NCBI RefSeq assembly: GCF_008641105.1
Contig: NZ_VTTI01000009.1
Location: 29,160-93,159 of the forward strand
Origin: Halopseudomonas salina
GTDB lineage: Bacteria; Pseudomonadota; Gammaproteobacteria; Pseudomonadales; Pseudomonadaceae
DNA: 64,000 nucleotides
Direction: 5' to 3'
Within the stretch, counting starts at the first letter, position 1. Each line of letters opens with the position of its first letter. The position numbers and the translations under genes were made by a program. The notes under the pieces were generated by a model. It was given only the letters and a program-made list of their open reading frames with translations, was not told the DNA's origin and did not search any database. Shown here in pieces: positions 1-9,795 of the stretch.

Positions 1-69
1 GCGCGGTGGGGCAAAGCCGGCAAATGGCTTGTTAATGCAGCATTCAGCGCGTTTATCTTCGCGTGTTGG

Positions 70-834
70 TTAGCGCGCCTGGGCGAAGGGAGCTGGCTTG
101 GTCCTGGCTGCGCTCACCTTGCGGTAGCCTTCGGTCAATGCAGCAGCGATACCGTCTGCGTCTGGGATATTTCTCGAGACCACGTATACCAAGGGCCAGG
201 TATCGAGCACGTCGCATTTTGAATCTGCTTGCGGATAATGAAGCAACGCTTTCTTGATTGGATCGGCGTAACTGATCAGGTAGTCGGCACGCCCTTTTTG
301 TAGCAGTTGCATGGCAGCTACGTGATCCGGCGCGACAATTGGACGCCGCTTGTTTTTCTCGAATATGTCGTCGAGCTGTGCGCGGTAGGTGTAACCCCTG
401 ATCAGTACCAGATCCTTGCGAGCAAGGTCCTGAACACTCTCGATCGAAGGAGTAGCTTCCAATGAGAATGCGCATAGCGTTATATCGATGCCGATTGAAG
501 GCGTTTCGAGCGTAGCATCTTGCAGGGCAGGAATGGCCTGCGATCCGGGCCAGAAATCGATCTTGCCGGTGGTCAGGCCGTGGTAAATGCGCCTGATCGG
601 ATAACTTACCCAATTGATACCTAGCCCGCTTTCCGCCGCGACGCGATTGGTCAGCTCGATAACGCTCCCGGCTGGCTCACCGTTGTCATCGAGATACGCC
701 ATGGGGGGGAAGTTCAGAAAGGCTGCATTCAGTGTTCGAACGGGTTCTGCGGCATGCACGAAACTGAAACTGGTGTACAGCATCAGCAGTAGACCCAGAG
801 AGATTCTGCGCCAGGGGCGGGTATATTGGTTCAT
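70..834 (-). CDS. Periplasmic solute-binding protein, family 3 type
   Basis: A 254-residue exported protein. The first ~29 residues form a signal peptide (RR near the start, a long Leu stretch, cleavage near VHAA). The rest follows the family 3 solute-binding fold: an early FPPMAYLDDNGEPAG segment typical of the ligand lobe, a middle RKDLVLIRGYTY strand and a late GRADYLISY strand. Proteins of this type bind amino acids or other small solutes in the periplasm. No permease or ATPase lies beside it, so it may be an orphan receptor or a ligand-binding partner of a sensor. It is divergent from the pseudouridine synthase gene. No clear Shine-Dalgarno sequence precedes the ATG. The ligand cannot be read from the sequence. 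Confidence 0.8.
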   Translation of the reverse strand: MNQYTRPWRRISLGLLLMLYTSFSFVHAAEPVRTLNAAFLNFPPMAYLDDNGEPAGSVIELTNRVAAESGLGINWVSYPIRRIYHGLTTGKIDFWPGSQAIPALQDATLETPSIGIDITLCAFSLEATPSIESVQDLARKDLVLIRGYTYRAQLDDIFEKNKRRPIVAPDHVAAMQLLQKGRADYLISYADPIKKALLHYPQADSKCDVLDTWPLVYVVSRNIPDADGIAAALTEGYRKVSAARTKPAPFAQAR

Positions 835-968
835 TTATTTATTATTGGTTTGGTATTTGTAAGCGCACGCTGCCAAGCCTAGACGGGAATTCATTTGGCG
901 TCGAGCCAGGATTCACACCCATTTGGGTTAGACTTGATTTCCTTGTTCGGCCCGGAGAGCAGCTCTTT

Positions 969-1718
969 ATGGCTGTAGCGCATCCTTACCTGTCGGCTAA
1001 CCCGCTGCATGAAATTTACCGGGACTCATGGCTCCTGGCGGCTCACAAGCCGGCCGGTCTGCTGGTACACCGTAGTCCTATTGATCGGCATGAAACCGAG
1101 TTTGCACTGCAATACGCCCGTGCGCTCAATGGCGGTGAGCATGTGTACCCGGTGCATAGATTGGACCGCCCGACCTCGGGTGTGCTTCTGTTCGCTCGAG
1201 ACCCAGCGACCGCGAGTGCTCTGGGGAAAATGTTCATGGATGGAAAAGTAGCGAAGACGTATCTGGCGATGGTGCGGGGCTGGACTCCCGAGGCGGGGGT
1301 CATCGACCACCCCCTGCGCGAGCATCCGACTGACCGACGCTGCAAGGGTGAAGAGCAACCCCTACGCGAGGCGAAGAGCGGCTTCCGTCGGTTGGCGACG
1401 ACGGAGATTCCAGTTGAGATAGAAGGCTACCCGGCCAGTCGTTACAGTCTGGTAGAGCTCAGCCCGCAAACCGGTCGCAAACACCAATTGCGCCGGCACA
1501 TGCAGCACATCAGTCATCCGATTATTGGCGATACCAATTACGGTCGTACCCGGCACAACCATTATTTCGCCGAGCGTTTCGGCCAGAGCCGGTTGATGCT
1601 GGCGGCCACCGCTATGGCTTTCAGCCATCCCGTCACCGGTCAGTCGGTCATCCTGGAATCAGTACCCGAGATGTCGTTCATGCGGGTTTTATCAATTTTT
1701 GATGGGGAGTTTAGCTAA
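969..1718 (+). CDS. truC: tRNA pseudouridine(65) synthase TruC-like (RluA family)
   Basis: A 249-residue RluA-family pseudouridine synthase. It isomerises a uridine in RNA to pseudouridine. The catalytic motif HRLDRPTSG lies near residue 63 with the active Asp in RLDR. The later QTGRKHQLRRHM and HPIIGD segments are the usual C-terminal family motifs. Length and the absence of an N-terminal S4 domain match TruC, which acts on U65 of tRNA-Ile and tRNA-Asp in E. coli, rather than RluC or RluD. A GGAGA sequence about 10 bases upstream supports the start. The stop lies only two bases before the end of the convergent tmm gene. Confidence 0.85.
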   Translation: MAVAHPYLSANPLHEIYRDSWLLAAHKPAGLLVHRSPIDRHETEFALQYARALNGGEHVYPVHRLDRPTSGVLLFARDPATASALGKMFMDGKVAKTYLAMVRGWTPEAGVIDHPLREHPTDRRCKGEEQPLREAKSGFRRLATTEIPVEIEGYPASRYSLVELSPQTGRKHQLRRHMQHISHPIIGDTNYGRTRHNHYFAERFGQSRLMLAATAMAFSHPVTGQSVILESVPEMSFMRVLSIFDGEFS

Positions 1719-1720
1719 GC

Positions 1721-3091
1721 TCATACACTTTCCTTTTCTGGCTGGGCTTGCGCCTCAAAGAGGAAAGCTTCCAGCGAATCGTCCATCGCATCCATCCAGG
1801 GGGTGTGGTGGACGGGGGCCAGGGTGCCGGTCAGTGTCGAGCGGTAACTCTTGTTGCGATAACCGAGTATGTCCGCCTCCTTGTGATGTTCCCACTGCTT
1901 GAAGATCTCGGCGACGCCGGTCACATCGAAGGGCGGGTAGTCAGTCGGCTCAAGCAGATCCAGTATGTAGGCCGCCTGGAAGTCGATTGCCTCGAAGGGG
2001 TCAGTTACCTGTTCCTCGCGTCCTACCCATTCCCGGGTGTCGGCTGCCATCGCCTGGTCCGTTGGCAGGGTGATGCGGCCGAGCATCAGATCCCGCGCGT
2101 ACCAGGCCTGGGCGTCAAACATATTGAAGGTGTAGTACTGGTCCTGCATGCCGAGGAAAACCAGTTTGGGGTTGGCCAGCGACACGATGCCCTTGTACAG
2201 GCCTTCCGGATAGAGTCGGTTGCTGGTGGTGAGCGTCAACTCGTTGGGCAGGAACGGGAAGTGATGCTGATACCCGGTACACAGGATGATCGCGTCAACG
2301 TCCTTGCTGGTGCCGTCCTTGAAGTGGGCAGTCTTGCCGACAACTTCGGAAAGCAATGGCACTTCGGCAAAGGATTCCGGCCAGTCAAAACCCATGGGCT
2401 TTGAGCGGTAGCTGAACGTGACCGACTTCGCCCCGTACTTGTGACACTGGGTGCCAATATCTTCCGCCGAATAGCTGCTGCCGATCAGTAGCAGATCCTT
2501 GCCCTGGAACTCGCAGGCGTCGCGGAAATCGTGGGCGTGCAGCACGCGACCGGGGAACTTTTCCAGACCTTCGAAGTAGGGCGCGTTGGGTGTTGAAAAG
2601 TGGCCGGTGGCAACGATCACATGATCGAACTCTTCAGTGCTGAGCACGTCCTGTTTGAGGTCGCGCACGGTGACTGCGAACTTGCCGGTGGCTTCGTCTT
2701 CGGCAACCCAGTGCACAGCGGTATTGAAGCGGATGTACTGGCGCACGTTGCTCTTGGCAACACGACCCATGATGTAGTCACGCAGGACGGCCCGCGGCGG
2801 GTAGGAGGGGATGGGGCGGCCGAAATGCTCCTCGAAGCTGTAATCGGCAAACTCCAGGCATTCCTTGGGGCCGTTCGACCACAGGTAGCGGTACATGCTG
2901 CCGTGAACCGGCTCGCCGTAGGCATCGAGTCCCGTGCGCCAGGTGTAGTTCCACAGGCCGCCCCAGTCACTCTGCTTTTCATAGCAGACGATTTCGGGGA
3001 TGTCAGCGCCGTCGCGGCGGGCTGCTTCGAAAGCACGTAGTTGGGCCAGGCCGCTCGGGCCGGCGCCTAGAATGGCAACTCTAAAGCTCAT
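1721..3091 (-). CDS. tmm: Trimethylamine monooxygenase (flavin-containing)
   Basis: A 456-residue flavin monooxygenase that oxidises trimethylamine to trimethylamine N-oxide with NADPH and O2. The FAD site GAGPSG is at residues 8-13, the family motif around [11 protein letters not shown] is near 182, and the NADPH-binding [10 protein letters not shown] is near 204. Long stretches such as [19 protein letters not shown] and the C-terminal [17 protein letters not shown] match my memory of bacterial Tmm from marine bacteria, which has the same length. The frame stays open for another ~100 codons upstream, but the ATG at 3091 is preceded by AGGAG at a good distance and begins just before the FAD motif. 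No TMAO demethylase or TMAO transporter gene is adjacent, so the gene stands alone. Confidence 0.88.
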   Translation of the reverse strand: MSFRVAILGAGPSGLAQLRAFEAARRDGADIPEIVCYEKQSDWGGLWNYTWRTGLDAYGEPVHGSMYRYLWSNGPKECLEFADYSFEEHFGRPIPSYPPRAVLRDYIMGRVAKSNVRQYIRFNTAVHWVAEDEATGKFAVTVRDLKQDVLSTEEFDHVIVATGHFSTPNAPYFEGLEKFPGRVLHAHDFRDACEFQGKDLLLIGSSYSAEDIGTQCHKYGAKSVTFSYRSKPMGFDWPESFAEVPLLSEVVGKTAHFKDGTSKDVDAIILCTGYQHHFPFLPNELTLTTSNRLYPEGLYKGIVSLANPKLVFLGMQDQYYTFNMFDAQAWYARDLMLGRITLPTDQAMAADTREWVGREEQVTDPFEAIDFQAAYILDLLEPTDYPPFDVTGVAEIFKQWEHHKEADILGYRNKSYRSTLTGTLAPVHHTPWMDAMDDSLEAFLFEAQAQPEKESV

Positions 3092-3462
3092 AATGACTCC
3101 TGATAACAGGCAAGGTATCGTGCGCGGGCGAGAGCGGCCCGGGCAACGATTAAAAGCGAAAAGCACGCACCGCCCGAACCGAAATACGGTCGAGACATGG
3201 GGCTTCGCAATGAAGCGCACTGAAGTCGGGTTAACCGATGGCGCAATGTGATGAAGGCTGCAGCTGTCGGGGTGCAACAGAGGGCCGAAGGTGGGCAGGC
3301 CACCGATGAAACGCGAGGTCTCGAGAAAACGCCGGAAGGAAGCGCTCGAACTGGTCAAGCAGAAGAAGAATACTTGGTAACTCGTATGCCAGGAGCGGCA
3401 CCTTAACACAATCGGGGTGTCCGCGTTTCTGCCGCATAGGATAGCTGACAGGAAAAATCGAT
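3092..3462. other. Intergenic region between tmm and the CWC gene
   Basis: A 371-base gap between divergent genes. It must carry the promoters of tmm (minus strand) and of the CWC-motif gene (plus strand). I see no convincing -35/-10 pair, operator or RNA gene. A short, very basic plus-strand ORF (3306-3380, 24 codons, starting [14 protein letters not shown]) lies here but has no family I recognise, and I do not call it a gene. Confidence 0.4.
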
Positions 3463-3693
3463 ATGAAAACCACCTCGCGCTTGGTTTGCCCCCTCTGTGG
3501 ACAGGCTAACCAATGTGCTTATGTCGCATCGGACGTGACCGTAAAGTGCTGGTGTTTTGCTGTGCCGGTAAGCAAGCAGAATCTGGCTCGTGTCCCGGCT
3601 GATCAGATTGACAAGGCATGCCTTTGTCCACGCTGCGCAACAGCTGGAGCAAATACGGCTGAAGCGGACCACTCCGTCCGTCGAGCCGATTAA
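3463..3693 (+). CDS. Cysteine-rich CWC family protein
   Basis: A 76-residue protein with paired cysteines: CPLCG near residues 9-13, a second cysteine after NQ, the CWC triplet near residue 30 and CLCPRC near residue 54. This arrangement matches the small cysteine-rich CWC family found in many proteobacteria. The spacing suggests a bound zinc or a small metal site, but no function is established for the family that I know of. A GG-rich sequence (ACAGGA) about 10 bases upstream can serve as ribosome binding site. It lies between tmm and a chemoreceptor and is probably its own unit. Confidence 0.7.
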   Translation: MKTTSRLVCPLCGQANQCAYVASDVTVKCWCFAVPVSKQNLARVPADQIDKACLCPRCATAGANTAEADHSVRRAD

Positions 3694-3824
3694 AGGATGG
3701 GTAATACTGGTCGACATATCAGGGAATATTTCGTGTAACACTTTTGGTGGATACGATCAGGTATGCCCAACCGGTGGTATTTCTCCACAAGTCGCGAAAT
3801 CACCCTCCCTTCCGAGTACATCCT

Positions 3825-5468
3825 ATGACTCTGCTTCGCCGATTCTCCATATCTCAGAGGCTGCTTGCGGGTACCTCGCTGACACTTCTGATCATTTTCG
3901 CTCTGGTCGGAGGCTTTGCCGTGGACTTCCGACAAAGCCTCCTTGATGGACGTGGGTTGAAAACACAGCACATTGTGGAATCGGGGATGGGCGTGCTGCA
4001 GTATTTCCATGACCGCCAGCTCAGTGGGGAGCTGACAAGGGAAGAAGCTGTTGCTGCAGCAATGGTAGCGCTTGAAGGCCAGCGTTACGGTGACAATGAT
4101 TATTTCTGGGTTCACACCCTTGATCTGCAGATGCTCATGCATCCTTTCAGCAAGGCGCTGGTGGGAAATAGCGTGGCGCAGGTGAAGGATCCCAATGGCA
4201 AGTTTCTTTTCCGCGAAATGAACGATGTGGTCCGCGCTGATTCGGCTGGTTTTGTTGCTTACGACTGGCCGAAACCGGGAGTTACTGATCCTGTTCCGAA
4301 AATTTCTTACGTTTCTCTGTTCGAGCCGTGGGGCGTGGTACTGGGATCGGGAATCTATCTGGACGATGTAAATGGATTCTTCTGGGCGGAAATGGCCCCC
4401 AAACTCATTCTGGCGGGCTTCGGTTTGCTGGTGCTGATCGGCTTCAACCTGCTGATTGCACGCAGCATCAACGGGCCCCTCGGTCACGCAGTGCGAGCCA
4501 TGAATGACATAGCAACAGGCGACGGCGATCTGACTCGAAGACTGGATACCAGCGGCAATGACGAAGTGGCGGGGTTGGCGCGTGGCTTCAATGCCTTTAC
4601 CGACAAATTGACGGGGGTCATAGATGAGCTGCGTGAGGTGGTTTCGCGCAATCGGGAAATCGCGAGTGAAGTTGGTGGGGCCATGGCCAAGGCCGAGGCG
4701 TCCTATAACCAGCAAAGCAGTGAGCTGGAAACCATCGCTTCTGCGGTAGAGGAAATGAGTTCGACAGTCGAGGAAATTGCCAGACGCATGTCGGATTCGG
4801 CCGGAGCGGCCAAGGAGGCAGGCGACCAGACAGCCAAGGGGCATGAAACTGCAGAGCTTACCTCGGCAATGATGGTAACCCTGGCCAACGATATCGAACG
4901 GGCAGGGCAGGCCGTTAGTGAACTGAATGAAAACTCCAAAACGATAGGGTCGGTTCTGAGCGTGATACGTGGGGTAGCTGACCAGACCAACCTGCTGGCC
5001 TTGAACGCGGCTATAGAAGCTGCTCGGGCAGGCGAGCAGGGTCGGGGCTTTGCAGTAGTAGCCGATGAGGTAAGAACCCTGGCAAGCCGGACCCAGCGCT
5101 CTACCGATGAAATTCAGGAAATGATAACGCTGCTCCAGAATGGTACTACCAAGGCGGTGGAGTCCATGGAGGGCAGCCATCGTCAGTCGGAAGAGATGCA
5201 GGCACAGGTTGAGGCGTCCCGTACTGCCCTGGGCTTGATCGCCACCTCGGTATCGACCATTACCGACATGACCCATCAGGTGGCTGCCGCGGCCGAGCAG
5301 CAGTCACAGACATCCAACGAAATTGCTCGCAGCCTCAATCAACTCAGTGCCCTGGGCGGCAAGGTGATGTTCGAGCTGAAAGATACCGCAGAGAATACCG
5401 AGCACCTCAAGGAGGCTGCTGAGCAACTCGAACGATTGATTGGCCAGTTCAAGACAGCCCGGCTCTGA
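3825..5468 (+). CDS. Methyl-accepting chemotaxis protein with Cache domain
   Basis: A 547-residue transmembrane chemoreceptor. Membrane segment 1 is at about residues 12-32, a periplasmic single Cache domain follows (motifs [19 protein letters not shown] and a later [14 protein letters not shown]), membrane segment 2 is near 191-212, then HAMP, then the long signalling hairpin with the conserved tip [20 protein letters not shown] at about 387-406. It would bind a small ligand outside and control CheA inside. The reading frame extends 27 codons upstream, but the ATG at 3825 immediately precedes the basic [13 protein letters not shown] start usual in this class. No C-terminal pentapeptide for CheR tethering is seen. 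The ligand is unknown; sCache_2 receptors often sense organic acids. Confidence 0.9.
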   Translation: MTLLRRFSISQRLLAGTSLTLLIIFALVGGFAVDFRQSLLDGRGLKTQHIVESGMGVLQYFHDRQLSGELTREEAVAAAMVALEGQRYGDNDYFWVHTLDLQMLMHPFSKALVGNSVAQVKDPNGKFLFREMNDVVRADSAGFVAYDWPKPGVTDPVPKISYVSLFEPWGVVLGSGIYLDDVNGFFWAEMAPKLILAGFGLLVLIGFNLLIARSINGPLGHAVRAMNDIATGDGDLTRRLDTSGNDEVAGLARGFNAFTDKLTGVIDELREVVSRNREIASEVGGAMAKAEASYNQQSSELETIASAVEEMSSTVEEIARRMSDSAGAAKEAGDQTAKGHETAELTSAMMVTLANDIERAGQAVSELNENSKTIGSVLSVIRGVADQTNLLALNAAIEAARAGEQGRGFAVVADEVRTLASRTQRSTDEIQEMITLLQNGTTKAVESMEGSHRQSEEMQAQVEASRTALGLIATSVSTITDMTHQVAAAAEQQSQTSNEIARSLNQLSALGGKVMFELKDTAENTEHLKEAAEQLERLIGQFKTARL

Positions 5469-5529
5469 ACGGGCACCCGGTAACAATGCTAGGCTTCTAT
5501 TCTTGAAAACAACCAACAGGAGCCATGCA

Positions 5530-6192
5530 ATGAAAACTGTACTTATCACCGGTGCCAACCGTGGAATTGGGCTGGAACTGGCTCGTTTGTATGCTGGCCG
5601 GGGTGATCAGGTGACAGGTGTCTGCCGCGAATCATCGCCCGAGCTCGACGCCGTCGCTACCAGGATTGTGGCAGGTATCGACGTGACATCTGAGCTCGAC
5701 GTCAGGCGCCTGGCCAGCGAGCTCGCCGGCAGCCGCGTTGATCTACTGATCAATAACGCAGGCTTGTTGCAGGATGAAAAGTTGGGTGCCATAGATTTCG
5801 ATTCCATTCGCACCCAGATGGAAATCAATGCCTATGCGCCGTTACGGGTTGCTGAGGCTTTGCTTGCGTTGATACCCAGGGGTGGCAAGATTGCCAATGT
5901 CACCAGTCGCATGGGGTCCATAGCGGATAATGACTCGGGCGGGCGCTACGGTTATCGCGCTTCAAAGGCTGCGCTGAACGCTTTTGGCAAGTCGCTGGCG
6001 ATGGATCTCAAGCCCAAGGGAGTTGCCGTCGCGCAGCTGCACCCCGGTTATGTACAGACCCGGATGGTCGGTTTTTCCGGCCATATCACACCCACTGAGT
6101 CGGCCCGTGGGCTGGCTGAAAGAATCGATAATCTGAGTCTGGAAAATACCGGATCTTTCTGGCACAGCAATGGTGATGAACTGCCCTGGTAA
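5530..6192 (+). CDS. Short-chain dehydrogenase/reductase
   Basis: A 220-residue classical SDR. The Rossmann motif TGANRGIGLEL is at residues 7-17, NNAG near 77, and the catalytic Tyr-x3-Lys is in YGYRASKAALN near 140-145. The substrate is unknown; its short length and the GANRGIGLE motif resemble C-factor/carbonyl reductase-like SDRs. The ATG at 5530 is chosen over an upstream in-frame start because AGGAG lies about 9 bases before it and the Rossmann strand begins at once. The gene follows the chemoreceptor by 61 bases on the same strand. Confidence 0.85.
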   Translation: MKTVLITGANRGIGLELARLYAGRGDQVTGVCRESSPELDAVATRIVAGIDVTSELDVRRLASELAGSRVDLLINNAGLLQDEKLGAIDFDSIRTQMEINAYAPLRVAEALLALIPRGGKIANVTSRMGSIADNDSGGRYGYRASKAALNAFGKSLAMDLKPKGVAVAQLHPGYVQTRMVGFSGHITPTESARGLAERIDNLSLENTGSFWHSNGDELPW

Positions 6193-6210
6193 TCCATTTA
6201 GCTTTCGCGC

Positions 6211-6930
6211 CTAGCGGCAGAACCCGTAATTACTGGTATCCAGATGAAAGTGGTTGGCGTGGGCCTGGTTGTATTCGGGACCAAGGACGGTGCCAAAGTA
6301 ATCGCAAGCGCTATCCTGGAAAGCCCTCAGGAAATCTCCAGCCTTTGACTCCCCAGGCCGTGCCCAATCCCTGAGCACCGAAATCCGCTCACCACCAACC
6401 AGTTCAAAGCTTGCAATATCCAGTGCAGATGCTGTGGCGTGTTCGCTGCGGCGACCCTCCTCACGGTTATACACATTGCGACAGGCAAAACTGCCGTAGT
6501 GATCTATCCGCTTCACTTGATTGTCCAGATGGATCAAGGCCAGGCGCTGTAATTCATTGCGTTCGAACATGATCCAGGCCACCGCCCAGGGACAACTGAT
6601 GGTAAACGGAGAGTTGAAAGCCACGTCGGTTCGATTGATTCTGATTACATTTTCCAGCGGGCAGCCTTCCACCGGGGAGTAGTCTTCAAGCGGCATATAG
6701 TCCAATACGTTGTCGGGAGCTGTTGCCAGTGCATTTCTACACTGCTCGGGAGCGAGCTTGAGCCGGGACAACTTCCAGCGGGAAACAGGTGTTAGCTGGT
6801 GCTCGACCGACAATGGGGCCCAGGGATTCCAGGCAGCCGGAACAGCTTCCCAGGGGCGCGTCAGATATATCAGCAAGCATAAGGCCAGCAGGGCGAGGAG
6901 CTTCGCCAGGCGCAGTAGTAATTTATTCAA
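6211..6930 (-). CDS. Extensin-like C-terminal domain protein
   Basis: A 239-residue protein with an N-terminal membrane anchor or uncleaved signal (Leu-rich residues 4-24, then TRPWE). The rest is the bacterial extensin-like C-terminal domain. Conserved points visible are CRNVYNR, SEHATASALDIASF and AHANHFHLD near the end. The His/Asp pattern resembles the metal sites of DD-carboxypeptidase-like folds, so a role in the envelope or peptidoglycan is possible, but this is inference. Convergent with the upstream SDR gene; divergent from the GST gene. Confidence 0.8.
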   Translation of the reverse strand: MNKLLLRLAKLLALLALCLLIYLTRPWEAVPAAWNPWAPLSVEHQLTPVSRWKLSRLKLAPEQCRNALATAPDNVLDYMPLEDYSPVEGCPLENVIRINRTDVAFNSPFTISCPWAVAWIMFERNELQRLALIHLDNQVKRIDHYGSFACRNVYNREEGRRSEHATASALDIASFELVGGERISVLRDWARPGESKAGDFLRAFQDSACDYFGTVLGPEYNQAHANHFHLDTSNYGFCR

Positions 6931-7065
6931 CTGAACCTCGGTTTCGGGAGTGTGCGACTGTTCTTGGATGTTTCAGTCAACGTATTCATATTGTTGATTT
7001 GTCTTGCCTGCAGCACAATTTATGCTTATATCGGCTTTGAAATTCAGCCTCAGTGTGGAGAAAGC

Positions 7066-8199
7066 ATGCCTGACAATAAAAACATCTACATTCTTTATGG
7101 CGCGTCCCATTCCCTTTACACAGGTAAAGCGCGCTGTTATTTACGCAACCAGCGCATTTCCTACATCGAGCGGCCGACCACCCATCCGGATTTTGCCGCG
7201 CGGATTCTCCCGCAGATTGGCAGGGGGATCATCCCTGTGCTGGAGACACCCGATGGGCAGATCATTCAGGATACTGTCGATATCATCGATTATTTCGAAC
7301 GTCTGGGTGTACCTTACCCGGTGTATCCACAGGGTCCCTTGCAACGTGCAATAGCGATTATCATCGAGTACTACGGTGGCCAGGCTATGCTCAAGCATGC
7401 GATGCATTATCGGTGGTCCTACCTCGAGCAACAGAAAGATTTTCTGGTACATGCATTCACCAGCGGATCGGGTGCAGGGATGGCGGAAAAGATCATGATG
7501 CGTATGCAGGCCTATTTGCCGCGTCTGGGTGTAACCGAACAGAGCATCCCGCACATCGAGCGGTCATACGAGGCCTTGTTGGATATTCTTGATGCGCACT
7601 TCGAGCAGATGCCCTACCTGCTCGGGGACCGGCCCTCGATTGGAGACTATGGACTGATAGGCTCCCTGTTTGCCCACCTGGGACGTGATCCGGTGCCCTG
7701 CCAGATCATGAAGCTACGCGCGCCGCGGGTGTATCGGTGGGTTGAGCGCATGACGGCGCCTGGGCTTGATGTGGTCGAATATCCTGAGCGTGCTGCTGAA
7801 TTCTGGCCCGAGGACGCGATCCCGCTAACACTCGAGCCACTACTAGAGCATATCGCCAGCGAAATCTTTCCTGAGCTGAGCGATAAGCTGGCCTTTATCG
7901 ATAACTGGGTGTTGCGCAATCAGCCAGCCGATGGTGAGCCCGTGACTGAAAAGCCCCAGCAACGCCAGCTGGGTATGGTAAATACCAGTTTCAAGGGCAC
8001 CCCGCTCGAGGTTGGAGTGGAACCGTACCTCTTGTTTTTACTACAGCGTGCAGCGGATGCGTTGGCGGATTTGACCGGGCCCGAGTCTGAGCGCGTGCAG
8101 GTCTTTCTCGACCGTATGGGGCTCGCAGCAGCTGTGCCTCGGGGCCTGGCTTACAGTGTTGCCCGCCAAAGCAATATCGAGGTGTGGGCTATAAGATGA
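7066..8199 (+). CDS. Glutathione S-transferase family protein, long form
   Basis: A 377-residue protein with an N-terminal thioredoxin-fold GST domain (YILYGASHSLYTGKARCYL at the start, then IPVLETPDG and the usual DTVDIIDYFE) and a helical GST C-terminal domain up to about residue 240 (YLLGDRPSIGDYGLIG). About 130 further residues follow, which is longer than the usual 200-230 residue GST. The ATG at 7066 is preceded by GGAG with 5 bases spacing; an upstream in-frame extension would add an unrelated hydrophobic stretch. Substrate unknown. Confidence 0.8.
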   Translation: MPDNKNIYILYGASHSLYTGKARCYLRNQRISYIERPTTHPDFAARILPQIGRGIIPVLETPDGQIIQDTVDIIDYFERLGVPYPVYPQGPLQRAIAIIIEYYGGQAMLKHAMHYRWSYLEQQKDFLVHAFTSGSGAGMAEKIMMRMQAYLPRLGVTEQSIPHIERSYEALLDILDAHFEQMPYLLGDRPSIGDYGLIGSLFAHLGRDPVPCQIMKLRAPRVYRWVERMTAPGLDVVEYPERAAEFWPEDAIPLTLEPLLEHIASEIFPELSDKLAFIDNWVLRNQPADGEPVTEKPQQRQLGMVNTSFKGTPLEVGVEPYLLFLLQRAADALADLTGPESERVQVFLDRMGLAAAVPRGLAYSVARQSNIEVWAIR

Positions 8200-8247
8200 A
8201 GCTGGGACAGTAATTAACCGTTTTTCAGCTGTGCTACTCAGGCGAGC

Positions 8248-9510
8248 TCAGCCCTCATCGAACCAGTTGCCCAGATGGATCTTGCCCTTGCGCGTGCTCG
8301 ATGCGGGCTTGGGTTTCTTGGGTTTCTTCGGCTTTTTGACAATCTGACCGCCGGGGGTAGTTATCGGCACGCGGTGGGTGGGAATGAAGTCGGCTTCCTC
8401 CTTGCGCGGCAAGGTCTGGCCGATAAATGTTTCGATTGCTGCGAGCTGCTCTACTTCGTCAGCACTGACCAGCGAGATGGCTTCGCCGTTGCTGCCTGCG
8501 CGACCGGTGCGGCCGATTCGGTGGACATAATCCTCGGCGACCACAGGTAGGTCGAGATTGACGACCTGGGGCAAGTCATTGATGTCCAGTCCGCGTGCCG
8601 CGACGTCAGTAGCCACCAGCACTCGGACCTCGTCAGCCTTGAAGCGGGCGAGGGCGCGTAGGCGTGCAGGCTGCGGCCTGTCGCCGTGAATTGCATCGGC
8701 ACTAACGCCATTGCTCTGTAGCATATCCACCAGTTGGTCCACTCCCTGGCGTGTTTTGGCAAAGACCAGTACCTGACGCCATTTGCGCTGTGATAGCAGG
8801 TGCATGAAGAGTTCAGGCTTACGTTTCTTGTCCACCGGGATAACACACTGCGAGACGGTGACTGCCGCGACCTCATTGGGGCTGATATCAAGCACCAGTG
8901 GGTCGCGCAACAGATCCTCGCCCAAGATGCGAATAGCATTGGAAAAAGTTGCGGAAAACAGCAGCGTCTGACGCTTGCTCGGCAGTGCACTGAAAACCTG
9001 ATGCAGCTCTTCGGCGAAGCCCAGATCGAGCATGCGATCGGCTTCGTCCAGGACCAGTATCTGTAGCTGGCTGAAAGACACCGCGTTCTTGCGATAAAGG
9101 TCCAGCAGGCGACCGGGTGTCGCCACCAATATGTCCACACCCTTGCGCAATGCCATCATCTGCGGATTGATTGAGACCCCACCATAGACTGCATAGCTGC
9201 GCAACGGCAGCTGATCCCCGTAGGTCATGAAACTCTGCAGAACCTGTTCAGCCAGCTCCCGAGTGGGTACCAGAATCAGAGCCCGAGTCTGGTTGCTGGC
9301 GACCCTGGGGCCCTCTTGCAGCAGTTTGTGTAGTACCGGTAAGGCAAAGCCGGCGGTTTTGCCTGTCCCTGTCTGCGCCGCGGCCATTAGGTCCCGACCC
9401 TTGATCACGGCTGGAATGGCTGCTGTCTGGACTGCGGTTGGTGAGCGGTAGTTCAGTCGATCAAGTGTGCGCAGGATCGGGTCGAGCAGACCCAGGGAGG
9501 AGAACGTCAT
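8248..9510 (-). CDS. rhlE: DEAD-box ATP-dependent RNA helicase, RhlE type
   Basis: A 420-residue DEAD-box helicase with all core motifs: Q motif region LNYRSPTAVQ, Walker A AAQTGTGKTA, DEAD in LVLDEADRMLDLGF, SAT in LFSATF, and HRIGRTGR. The C-terminus is a short basic tail with repeated KPKKP units, as in RhlE proteins that act on ribosome assembly or the degradosome. The ATG at 9510 follows GGAGG on the minus strand with good spacing; the open frame continues 21 codons upstream without family similarity. RhlE rather than RhlB or SrmB is judged from the start (FSSLGL) and length. Confidence 0.87.
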   Translation of the reverse strand: MTFSSLGLLDPILRTLDRLNYRSPTAVQTAAIPAVIKGRDLMAAAQTGTGKTAGFALPVLHKLLQEGPRVASNQTRALILVPTRELAEQVLQSFMTYGDQLPLRSYAVYGGVSINPQMMALRKGVDILVATPGRLLDLYRKNAVSFSQLQILVLDEADRMLDLGFAEELHQVFSALPSKRQTLLFSATFSNAIRILGEDLLRDPLVLDISPNEVAAVTVSQCVIPVDKKRKPELFMHLLSQRKWRQVLVFAKTRQGVDQLVDMLQSNGVSADAIHGDRPQPARLRALARFKADEVRVLVATDVAARGLDINDLPQVVNLDLPVVAEDYVHRIGRTGRAGSNGEAISLVSADEVEQLAAIETFIGQTLPRKEEADFIPTHRVPITTPGGQIVKKPKKPKKPKPASSTRKGKIHLGNWFDEG

Positions 9511-9795
9511 GGATGCAATGCCGGCAAGAAAAGAGTCGGTGCAGTTTACCCGTGGCTTGTGGAAGAAAGCCAACCGCGAATAATGGAGGCACCGACGGGT
9601 CGAATGGCTGGAGGGCCGCTCAAAGCAGACCTATGGCACGCGCTGGGATTGTCTACCATTCAATAGAACCTTTGCGGGTTATCTGTGTCGACTTTCAACC
9701 TACTCACTTTTATGTTCTGCTCTTTATGCCGTGATGTGAATTCTCACGGGCGCACCGCGGTGAAAAGCAAACGTTAACGTAATGGATAGCACAAC

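Noticed and set aside
3306..3380. Short basic plus-strand ORF of 24 codons
   Set aside because: No family, no clear ribosome binding site, and chance basic ORFs are common.
3690..5276. 528-residue open frame on the minus strand opposite the first chemoreceptor
   Set aside because: It is the mirror of a well-supported MCP gene; the protein has no recognisable domain.
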